NCBI RefSeq assembly: GCF_036588685.1
Contig: NC_086374.1
Coordinates: 19,274,886 to 19,338,885 of the forward strand
Direction: 5' to 3'
Length of the DNA: 64,000 bases
Origin: Mytilus trossulus
Taxonomy: Eukaryota > Mollusca > Bivalvia > Mytilida > Mytilidae
The first letter of the stretch is position 1, and each line of letters starts with the position of its first letter. Below, one piece after another: positions 54,861 to 64,000 of this stretch. The notes beneath the pieces were generated by a model. It had not been told where the DNA came from. It searched no databases and worked only from the letters and a program-made list of their open reading frames with translations. The position numbers and the translations under genes were made by a program.

Positions 54861-57779
54861 GTAAGGCATAACCTAAATATCAAAAATAAATACATGAATT
54901 GTCTAATTAAAAACAATATTAGGCGGTATTTCTACAAGAGAAAAACTAATTCTTCACGTATAATTAACAATGGTATGATGCCCAACTACTTACAGAACGG
55001 ATTATGGTTTGATTTTCATATGATAAAAGCACAATCTGGCTTGTAAGTAACTACTAGTAGTCCGTAGGTCTTTTTTGTTGATCTTTGTCATTTCGCTTAG
55101 TTTCTCCTTTTACCTATTCTTTTATCGGACTCGGACTTCTTTTAAGCATAATTCTATTATGCAAATTTGTGTGCGTTTGTTTTTTCAACACTGGCTAGAT
55201 GTATTAGTGTGTGTCAATTTTGCTTACCTATCAACACTTCTGTTTAGAAGCCCTGAAGGATGTGGGATTTTCTCGCTATTTTGACGACATGGGGACTTTG
55301 GCTGTCTGCTCTGTCGTCAGGTAGCTGTTTCTGTGTCAGTTTCCTTGATTTTATTAGTGTTCTATTGTTACAATTTTTGTTTTTACAAAAACCCTTCTTT
55401 CATATTTGGAGAGGCCCACTACAAGAAACCTTCAGGTAATCACATTTTGAAACTTATTGTAAGTATCATAACATTTTTTTAAGTTTAATTGTTAAATGTG
55501 AAAGTTCAAATACATTGTAACAGGGGTCTTGGTGTCTTTCAAAATCATAATTATTTTAATGAAAATTATATTATGATTCACAATGATACATCTCACCACC
55601 AGTTGATTTATGCACAAATCATTAAATGAAAAGTAAACATGATATACAGCAACAAACTATAACCACTGTAATACGGACTACCGACTTGGGACCAACAAAT
55701 GTAGTATGTGGTTGGTTTTAACAATTTTGTTGCAGCCAAACCCTCATTCTAATCTAGAACAGTGATGAAACAGTACAATATAAGAAGAAACATTACAAAT
55801 CAGTTGATAGCTTATGAGATTGACACAAAACAGAATATAACAAAAACAGAAAGCAATATGTATACATCACTACAACGAAAAAGACACTACTACAGATCTA
55901 AGAGTACTCACAGTCACTGAAATTTAATGAATCTCCTCTTATTTATGTCATTTCTTATGAATCTTCTCTACTGAATGTCGTTTCTAATGAGTATTCTCTC
56001 ACTGAATATAATTTCAGAGACTTCTTTTATTGAAAGTTATTTCTATTGAGTCTTTTTAATAAAGGTCATTTCTAATTAGTGTTATCTTACTGAAAGTCAT
56101 TTCTACGGAGTCGTCGTATACTAAATGTAATTTCTAAGGAGTGTTATGAAATGAATACCATTTCTTAAGAGTCTTAAACTGAGTTTTATTTCTAATGAGT
56201 TTTTTATGACGGAATGTTATTTCTAATGTGAGTGTTCTCTGATGGAATGTCATTTCGAATGAGTGTTTTCTGGTGGAATGTCATTTCTAGTGAGTGTTCT
56301 TTGACGAATGTCATTTCTATTGAGTATTCTCTTTGTGAATACCATTTCTACTGTTACGGTTGTCTCCTCTGACTGGATGCCATTTCTACTGTAACGGTAG
56401 TCTCTTCTTACTGGATGCAATTTCTACTGTAACGATAGTCTCCTCTTACTGGAAGCCATTTCTACGGTAACGAAAGGTCTCCTTTTACTGGATGCAATTC
56501 CTACTGTTACGGTAGCCTTCTCTTACTAGATACCATTTCTACTGTTAGGATAGCCGCCTCTTACTGGAATCCATTTCTACTGTTACGGTAGTCGTCACCT
56601 CTTACTGGATGCCATTTCTACTGTTACAGTAGCCTCCTCTTACTGAATTCAATTTCTACTGTTACGATAACCTGCTATTCCTGGATGCCATTTCGACTGT
56701 AACGAAAGTCTCCTTTTACTGGATGCCTTTCCTACTGTGACGATAGTCTCCTCTTACTGGATGCCATTTGTACTGTTACGATAGTCTCCTTTCACTGGAT
56801 GCCATTTTTACTGTTACGATAGCCTCCTCTTACTGGATGCCATTTCTACTATTACGGTAGCCGCCATTAACCGAATGCCATTTCTACTTTAACGGGACCA
56901 TCCTCTTACTGGATGCTATTTCTAATGTTACGATAGTCTCCTCTTACCGGATGCCATTTCTACTGTTACAATACCCTCCTCTTACTGGATGCCATTTCTA
57001 CTGTAACGGTATCCTCCTCTAACTGGATGCCATTTCTACTATTACGGTAGCCTCCTCTCACTAGATGCTTTCTTACTGTTACGGTAGCTGCCCCTTACTG
57101 GATGCCATTTCTACTGTAAAGGTATCCTCCTCTTACTGGTTGCCATTTCTACTGTAACGATAGCATCCTCCTACTGAAGCCATTTCTACTGTTAGGGAAG
57201 GATCCTATAACGGGATGTCCTTTTCTACCCTCTTCTGACTGGATGCTAGTTCTACTGTTACGATAATCCCCTCTTACTGGATGCCATTTCTGCTGTGACG
57301 GTAATATCCATATACTTGTTTCAGTTCTTGTGTTACAGTAGCCTCTTTTTATGGTTGTCAGTTCTACGCTGTATTCCCTTTTTACTTCATGTGATTTCAG
57401 CTACAGTTTCCTTTAACTGGATTTTATATTTCTTTTGGTATCGGGTCCTACGGAATGTAGTTTTTTTCTTAAAACGTATGTTTAATTGTATGGTTAATTC
57501 TGACATAGTTATGTTTATGATTTAATGATATTCATTTCTCTTACGGCCTAGTTTTTTCTTAGAGTATAGAACTGTTATTTCTGGTATAGACTGTGCTGAT
57601 TGCGGTTTTACAAAGAACTTTTGTTTTATCATTTCTATTGTAGACTGTTTCTGTGTTGCTGGATGGCATTTCGTTGTGATTGTACCAAAGATGTGATTCA
57701 TACATGCCCACAATGTAAAGTTGAATGTGGTAAATTTCAACGTCATCAACTCGCTAGACGTAGTGGACGGCGACGATGA
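54560..57779 (+). CDS. LITAF: LITAF-domain protein (two exons), possible nonsense allele
   Basis: Exons 54560-54860 and 57644-57779 join at phase 2. From ATG 54679 (context ACAATGG) they encode 105 residues with the LITAF domain: MTCPSCKQEI, a hydrophobic membrane-inserting stretch (TWLYCIYMAFM then LFLCCWMAF), then KDVIHTCPQCK and a basic tail ending RRSGRRR and TGA. The paired CxxC motifs bind zinc, and such proteins act at late endosome/lysosome membranes and in immune signalling. The 5' exon is open upstream for 37 codons (Gln/Ser/Pro-rich, typical of LITAF N-termini) but TAA at 54673-54675 separates that part from the ATG in the same frame. Either translation starts at 54679 or this copy carries a nonsense change. 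Confidence 0.8.
55918..57425. repeat. 1.5-kb minisatellite, ~38-bp units, in the LITAF intron
   Basis: Roughly 35-40 tandem units. From about 56330 the unit is close to TACTGGATGCCATTTCTACT followed by GTTACGGTAGTCTCCTCT (38 bp). Before that an older subfamily reads GTCATTTCTAATGAGTGTTC and lacks the GTTACGGTAG part. The two types form blocks rather than alternating. It is non-coding in all frames. Confidence 0.95.
57644..57779 (+). CDS. LITAF: LITAF terminal exon
   Basis: Acceptor TTTCTATTGTAG; one base completes a Gly codon. It encodes LFLCCWMAFRCDCTKDVI, HTCPQCK, then FQRHQLARRSGRRR and TGA (57777-57779). HxCPxC is the diagnostic C-terminal LITAF motif. Confidence 0.85.
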
Positions 57780-57834
57780 ATTGTGGGTCTATAGACGACG
57801 CTATTATTTGAAAAAAGGCCAATTCGAATAATGA

Positions 57835-57840
57835 AATAAA
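57835..57840 (+). terminator. Candidate LITAF polyadenylation signal
   Basis: AATAAA lies 56 bp past the LITAF stop codon, well placed for a short 3' UTR. Confidence 0.5.
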
Positions 57841-59304
57841 CCAAAATTAATATGATAATACTACGGAAATCTTTAAAAACATTTAGATTCCACTGTTGTG
57901 TTATTGTTTTTTTTTTCCACAATAGTAATTAATTTTCGATTATCATATATTCATTTTTAGAATGTATGTTGTTTAAATGCTTTATAATGAAATTTTTGGA
58001 GATGCGTCATCCAAATTAAATTCAGAACATCTTTTTATAAACAAAGAGCTCTCATTTCAATTAAAACATCCCTTATAACACGTATTCAGATAGAGCAATT
58101 TTGTTATCAATTGGTGTTTTATAAAATCGTCATTTAGAGAGCAATGAATAAAGGCAACAGTAGTATACCGATGTTCAATGACATTGTAGTAGAAATCATC
58201 GCGATGAGTTTGTAAATAAAAGGTGTCGTAACAGTCATAGCACATTTTAATTAATCTTTTCCATGGGGTTTCAAATTAATATATAAAGTCACTTTTTAAC
58301 CAAGGACTTTATAAGGTTCATAAGTTTTATCTTTATGAGTAGAGAATCAGACTGTTGGTGAGATGATTGACTATTTAGCCACGTGATCTAAAACATCAAA
58401 TTATTTATTTTCGATATATCAAGTAACATCCTTGAAATTATAAAAAATAAAATAGGTCTGTCAGTATCAATATTGATGAATTTTTTTTTTTGTCTTTAAT
58501 TTTGTTTTCGTTTTTAAACAGGAAACTTTAAAAAAATTTAGATATCTTTTGAAATGTTTTCAATTGAACTTGTCAGTTTTGACCTGTCGATGGCATTATA
58601 CAGATCAAAAACTAATTTATGCATCAATGTGTTCAGTTCATTATTCTTTATAATTAGCTTTATCTTTAAAGAATTGAACGATTAGAAAATTAAACCTTTT
58701 TTTAGTCCAGGATGTTGATTATAATTTACATTCCATCACTCATTAGCAAAAGGGAAAGAAAAAAGTGGAAACTTTATTTCAAATAAGCGAACAAGTATAA
58801 GTCAAAAACACATTTAAAACACTGTTGAATATTGAATATATCTTAATCTTTTTCAATAAGATAAATTCTAATAATCTTAAATAATATATCTGAAGAACAA
58901 TTTAAAAAAACTTATTTACCGTATGAACAATATGACTAGAAAATTTGCGAGGATACTTAAAATCTGCAAGTTGAAACTTTATTTTTGCAATTAAAAATAT
59001 TGAATTTGACTTTACTCCATTTAATTTCGCATAAATGAATTATAAATTTTAAACTTATTTCAAAAGTAAGAATCGGCAGAACAACATAATTTTAAAGAGC
59101 TATTGAAAGATTACCAGGTGATAATTCAATTTAAAATGCCACTTCTTTTATCAAGGATGTTAAGCAACCAACAATCAATCAATCGATATTTTTTTCAACT
59201 TGTTGATTTTGTTTTTATTATTTTTCAGGTCGTCTGTTTCATTTGTACTTATTCATTTAGAAATGAAATATACGTCATAGAAACAGTCGTGTAGTTGTGA
59301 TGAA
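57841..59304. other. Intergenic, one repeat fragment
   Basis: 58140-58185 (AAAGGCAACAGTAGTATACCG) is a reverse family C fragment. The rest is AT-rich with no supported feature. Confidence 0.5.
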
Positions 59305-59450
59305 CATTTGAAGTTTTGGATCCTCAATGCTCTTCATTTTTGTACTTGTTTGGCTTTATTATGAGCGACACTGATTAGTCTTATGTAGATGAAACGCGCG
59401 TCTGGCGTACTAAATTATTATCCTGGTACCTTTGATAACTATTATGTATG
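59305..59450 (+). repeat. Dispersed repeat family B, copy
   Basis: CTCAATGCTCTTCATTTTTG, GACACTGATTAGTC and GAAACGCGCGTCTGGCGTAC, ending CCTGGTACCTTTGATAACTA. It is one of the best-preserved copies. 59451-60161 after it is featureless. Confidence 0.9.
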
Positions 59451-60161
59451 TTTGTATGCTAGAACACTCCTACAAACGCGAACACTTGGTTATGGTACCA
59501 TATTCATTACCCTAGTAAATATTATTCTATATTGAAAGAGCTTTAGGATTGACTTAAAAATGATTGAATCCTATATAATTCTTGTGCTTTGTATTTAAAG
59601 AAGAATAAATTATTATCATATTTATTGACCATAAATTTGAGAATGTTTTCAATCAGTACCTGTACAATCCTATTAACAATGTTTGACAGTTGTCGTAAAT
59701 CAGTACTTTTGTACAAATTAAGGCTAGTTCCAATTTCATAGTACACACTTTAGAGTTATATCAATAGTTTGATTGTTGTTTTATCTTTCATTAGGTTGTT
59801 TTTGTTTCTCGAAGTTGTTATGTTTTACGACATTTCCTGTTATCTGTATTTACCATTAATAATCTATATGGCTTTTGTGGGTGACCCTTCAATTATAGAA
59901 GGATGTAAATTGGAAATGGTGTGTACTTACAAGTTGCACTGACGTCGAACCGTCTATTTTCAGTACATACAGGATCCTTCCATTGAAATTGGAAGACATT
60001 AACAAAATATTTAATCGATTACTTATTCACCAAACATATCAACACTATAACTAGGAAAGTAAAAAGCTGAAAAATTTGTACATTATATACAAAAGATATA
60101 ATTCAAGAGATATAAGTAATCCGCCTTTGAAGTTATATAACTGGGATATAAAACATATGTA

Positions 60162-60743
60162 TTAAGGTAGATCACCAGTATATATTTTTTGAGACAGAAT
60201 TTTTTTATAATTTGCCAAAATGAAGATTTTACTATGCTCTTTTCAATAATTTAATAAAAAGGATGGGTCACCGTGCTATTTTTCAAGCAATGAGTCGTTG
60301 AAAATTGCCAAAATTTGGTTAGTTTGTTCATGAAAAAACACATTAGTGTGCATAAAAAAAATTCTATGAGATAGAATTTTGAAACAAATTGCGAGAAGAA
60401 AGGTTTCATATGTTTTAAGAAAATAAAATGAAAACATGGTGTCACCGAACTTAAGTAAAAATAACAAAATCCCTATTAGTCCAGTATAAATTTTGTACTG
60501 AAAGAGTTATCTCCCCTTAAATGGCTCATTTGAAAAAAATGATTTTAAAACCAAAAAAAAAAAATTTTCTAAAATATTTTGAATAATACGATTAATTAAT
60601 AGGTTTTCTTCAATTAGAAAAATCAGTCTAACTATTGAATTGCAAATCTGTCTCTAAATTTGCAGATTTAGGCAAATAACTAGACCGATTTTGTACTGCG
60701 ATTGTACAATCCAAGATGGCGGTATACCATCAATCTGCCTTAA
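60162..60743. mobile_element. ~580-bp TTAAGG...CCTTAA inverted-repeat element
   Basis: The left end TTAAGGTAGATCACCAGTATA and right end TATACCATCAATCTGCCTTAA are inverted repeats at about 15 of 21 positions. The interior contains GAGTTATCTCCCCTTAAATG, seen in many bivalve repeats. There is no coding capacity; it may use TTAA as target. Confidence 0.5.
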
Positions 60744-60929
60744 ACGTTACAAACATATCAAGAAAAATCACAGTTTCATTTTGTGCGTTTTTTAGTTTAC
60801 GGCTTCATGTCAAAAAGTAGGGTTTTAAAGCTGAACATTTCTTTTGATTCTTACTTCAGAATTCGATCAAAAATGAGTAAATCCCTAAACATAACGTTGC
60901 GAACACACGGTTTAACCACATTTTATTGT

Positions 60930-61720
60930 AACTACTTTGTTTGATGTTTATTTTTATTCGAGCATCACTGATGATTTTTTTGTAGACGAAACGCGCGACT
61001 GGTGCAAATACAAAATTTCTATCCTGGTATCTATGATGCGTTTATTAACAACCACTGGGTCGATTCCACTGCTGGTTGAGTATTTATTCACCGAGGATAT
61101 CACAAGCCAAGTAGTCAGCACTTCTGTGCTATGTTGACATGAATTATCATTGATATGGTCATAATTTTAAATCGACTGTTTACAAAACTTTGAATGTTTG
61201 AAATACAAGGGCTTTTCTACCTCAGGAATAGATTACCGTAGCTGTATTCTGAAACTTTTAGGAATTTTCGTTCTCAATGCTCTTGAATCTCGTATTTTGT
61301 TTGGCCTTTTTTAACTTTTGTTTTTCATTCAAGCTTCACTGATGAGTCTTTTGTAGACAAAGCATTCGTCTGGCGCAAATAGAAAATTTCAATTCTGGTA
61401 TCTATGATGAGTTAATCTACATTAATGTATTGGTCCGTCTTGTGAACTTCTCTTAAAAGATAGGAATACTTTATACTTGAAAGTGGAGTGAATATAACGT
61501 TATGACGCGAGAACTTTTGTTGTTTTGGCAGTCGTCCTTTTAAAATAATAAGGCTTTATTCTTTTTCACGAAGAAAGCCTGGTCCTCAATGCTCTTCAAC
61601 TTCGTACTTTTTTTTTACCCTATAAACAATTGTTTATTCGAGCGTCACTGATGAGTCTTTTGGAGACGAAACGCGCGTCTGGCGTAAATATAATATTTAA
61701 ATCCTGTTTTCTATGATGTG
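60930..61720 (+). repeat. Dispersed repeat family B, array of three modules
   Basis: Signature blocks lie at about 60985 (GACGAAACGCGCGACTGGTG), 61350 (GACAAAGCATTCGTCTGGCG) and 61668 (GACGAAACGCGCGTCTGGCG). The intervening blocks 'AGTAGTCAGCACTTCTGTGC' and 'CTCAATGCTCTT(G/C)AA' come in the order expected of a roughly 330-bp unit in tandem. Confidence 0.85.
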
Positions 61721-62739
61721 TTTATTATGTACCGCAATTACAGTGTGCCAGAGTATATATTACCTACCACACGGTTTGATACACATTAAGAATAATGGAT
61801 AGGCTACAAAATAAACAACAGAAATTAATTATGGTGGTATGGTGTATAAAAACCCGAATCTTAAGGGACAACAAACCTCGATTCTTAGTTGTTAGTATAT
61901 ACTCCCCTTCAACGGAAATAAATCAAATGGGCTTCCGACAGTTCTGATTTATTTCTTTTGTTTTTTCCAGTGTTTTGTTTTATATTATTTCTCTGTACTT
62001 TATTCAAAGTTACCTAATCGATGCCAATTTATAATAAATGCGAGTACATCAGAAATACACCATCATATATCATGCACAAGTTTAAACAAAGTGCAGCAAT
62101 TTCCGTTTGAATCATTCAAACTAAAATCTGGCGTTTCAATCATGCTGACTGGAATAATATAAAAGGTGATTCATCCATTAACTTACGTTCTGTGTCAACA
62201 AGATAAGCCAAATGTATAAATTGAAACATGACGTGCTTTGTATTCAAAGCGCTATGAAGTATGTGATCACAAACTGTCAAAAGACAAATTTACAAAAGTG
62301 TTTTATCCATTACGATTATTGTCATAAGATAAAAACTTGAACAGTAATCTTTAACCAGCGAGCCATTTTAATTTTATATTCACGTGTAATGTTTGTACAA
62401 GATATAATGAACTATATTTTGATATTTAACGCATCTGACTTATGAAAGCTTATTGGCTTTGAGACATTTGTGAAGTTTTACTTTAAGCTAAAAGAATTGT
62501 TAGTTACATGTCCATACGAAAACTGTGTATGACGAAAAGAGGTTCTGTAAATCTGTAATTTATGCGACATCTTCTACATGAAAAATGTTTTTTCTGTATT
62601 CTACAGGTTTTGGTTCTTATGTCTGTGTATAACAATCATGAATACATAGCTCTGTTAATCAAAATCAACTAAAAATAAACATATTCCAACTGTCCACAAC
62701 ATATGATGCAATGTCAGAGATTGTATTATGCTGATTTTA
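61721..62739. other. Intergenic, nothing recognised
   Basis: AT-rich, with no supported gene or repeat. Confidence 0.5.
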
Positions 62740-63590
62740 ACGTGGTCATGACATTAAATTAACTCAGCTTTGATAGTGAACAAAAAACTGGTTATGACCG
62801 TGAATAAATTTGGCTATGACAATGAATTAAACTTGTCTATGAAATTAACTGAATAACTTGTCAATGATAGTGAATAATTTGTCTATGCCAGTAAAAAAAC
62901 TTGTCTCTGACAATGAATTCAACATATCTATGACAATGAATTAAACATATCCATGACAATGAATTTAACATATCTATGAAAATAAGTTAAACTTGCCTAT
63001 GGCAGTGAATATTTTGTTTATACCAGGGAATGAACTTGTCTATGATAATGAATAACCTTGGCAATGATAATAAATTTGACATATATATGACAATGAACTA
63101 ACTCAGCTATGCCAGTGAACAAAAACTTGGCTATGACCGTGAATAAACATGTCTATGAAAATGAATAATTTGTCTGTGACAATTAACTTGTCTATGAAAG
63201 AGAATTTAACTTGTCTCCGAATTCGGATAATTTGTCTATGACAGTGAATAAGCTTGTTTATGACAATGAATTAAATTTGCTATGCCAATGAATTAAAAAT
63301 ATCTATGAAAATGAATCAAGCTTGTCTATGACAGTGATGTATTTTCTATGACATTCAATAAACTTGTCTATGACAATGAACATATTTGGCTATGCCAATG
63401 AATTTAATATATCTATGACAATGAACTAATCTTGTCTATGCAATTGAATAATTTGTAGACGAAACACGCGTCTGGCGTATACAAAATTAAGTCCTGGTAT
63501 CTATTATGAGTTTATTTGTCTATAACAGTGAATAAACTTGTATATGGCAGTGAATAATCTTGACTATGGCAATGCATAAACTTCTCTATA
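62740..63590. repeat. Short-unit satellite, CTTGTCTATGACAATGAATTA
   Basis: About 35 degenerate units of 20-24 bp on the theme CTTGTCTATGACAATGAATA, with variants (CATATCTATGAC, TTTGGCTATGCC). The array is interrupted at 63450-63515 by a family B fragment. Confidence 0.92.
63450..63515 (+). repeat. Family B fragment inside the satellite
   Basis: TTGTAGACGAAACACGCGTCTGGCG to AGTCCTGGTATCTATTATGAG. The satellite units resume directly afterwards. Confidence 0.85.
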
Positions 63591-63790
63591 AATAAAGGCA
63601 ACATTAATATACCGCTGTTTGAAAGTCATAAATCGATTGAGAGAAAACAAATCAGGGTTACAAACTAAAAAGGAGGGAATCACATCAAATATAAAAGAAA
63701 AAAAAACAACACTATGTGCAACAAAAAACAAATGACAATACAACACACACAGAAACGAACTATAACATAACAATTGCGATTTTCCTTAAT
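63585..63790 (-). repeat. Dispersed repeat family C, reverse copy
   Basis: AAAGGCAACATTAATATACCG, AATCGATTGAGAGAAAACAA and CAGGGTTACAAACTAAAAAG match 45455-45615. The following A-rich part matches the reverse of 30300-30390. 63791-64000 holds nothing recognised. Confidence 0.8.
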
Positions 63791-64000
63791 TTGTAAAGGA
63801 CATTTTAAGAAAAAAAGGTGGGTTGAATATGGTTTTGAAGCTAGTCAAAACTCGCTCTTTTATAGCAATTGTACATTAACTTCCAAAATGACAAAATTAC
63901 ATGATAGGAACACAATTCAAATAAATGCAAGAACATCCATGACAGAGATATGCACAAATGAACAATACAATAGTACATTTCGACATGCTAACAAGAGAAT

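Noticed and set aside
55918-57425. CRISPR-like array
   Set aside because: Units are contiguous and degenerate without distinct spacers, in an animal intron; it is a minisatellite.
62740-63590. CRISPR-like or coding repeat
   Set aside because: Units of variable length with no spacers and frequent stops; a satellite.

Overview
This is an AT-rich, intron-rich, repeat-dense animal nuclear sequence. Exons are short with GT-AG introns, and the dispersed repeats look like bivalve ones. I infer a marine mussel, most likely Mytilus or a close relative; this rests on recalled repeat families, not on a search. There are no bacterial-style operons, CRISPR arrays or rRNA genes.

Four host genes can be supported by domain motifs plus splice sites with matching phases. 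(1) 267-1567 (+): the last two exons of a sphingosine-1-phosphate phosphatase. (2) 5929-26041 (+): a five-exon zinc-finger gene of 817 codons, with an N-terminal CxxC...CxxC (ZAD-like) module, a coiled coil, two sumoylation-type motifs and ten C2H2 fingers; all exon phases agree. (3) 32298-35478 (-): the 3' part of a secreted modular gene, with an EMI-like cysteine exon, two duplicated Thr-rich mucin exons and a C-terminal chitin-binding peritrophin-A domain. (4) 54560-57779 (+): a LITAF-domain gene in two exons, with an in-frame stop upstream of its best ATG and a 1.5 kb minisatellite in the intron that splits the domain.

Between and inside the genes lie mobile elements. Intron 1 of the zinc-finger gene holds two large non-LTR retrotransposons, both antisense to the host gene (LINE A, about 6600-12078, with a PHD-finger ORF1; LINE B, about 13330-17668, with an RRM-like ORF1), plus a LINE relic and two small inverted-repeat elements. 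Penelope-like retroelement remains are at 3800-4860, 28190-29540, 32505-32600 and 49690-50520.

The most interesting mobile DNA is a pair of non-autonomous inverted-repeat elements, 35719-38805 (69-bp perfect TIRs) and 43477-44774 (about 200-bp TIRs, carrying a tRNA-derived SINE). Both begin with a CAC-N-GTG heptamer and both are flanked by perfect 5-bp target duplications (GTTTA; AGCTT). CAC ends with 5-bp duplications are the signature of Transib and RAG-like transposons, whose ends resemble V(D)J recombination signals. The second element interrupts a repeat whose uninterrupted relative is also in the window at 53905-54450.

Other structure includes a 101-bp near-perfect palindrome in intron 2 of the zinc-finger gene, a duplicated relic of its exon 4, a promoter-like patch with TCTCGCGAGA in intron 3, a degenerate tandem repeat in intron 4, two satellites (55918-57425; 62740-63590), and a roughly 330-bp dispersed module marked by GAAACGCGCGTCTGGCG that recurs at least eight times. 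Long stretches of 38.9-43.4 kb, 47.3-49.7 kb, 50.5-53.9 kb, 57.8-60.1 kb and 61.7-62.7 kb hold nothing I can assign.
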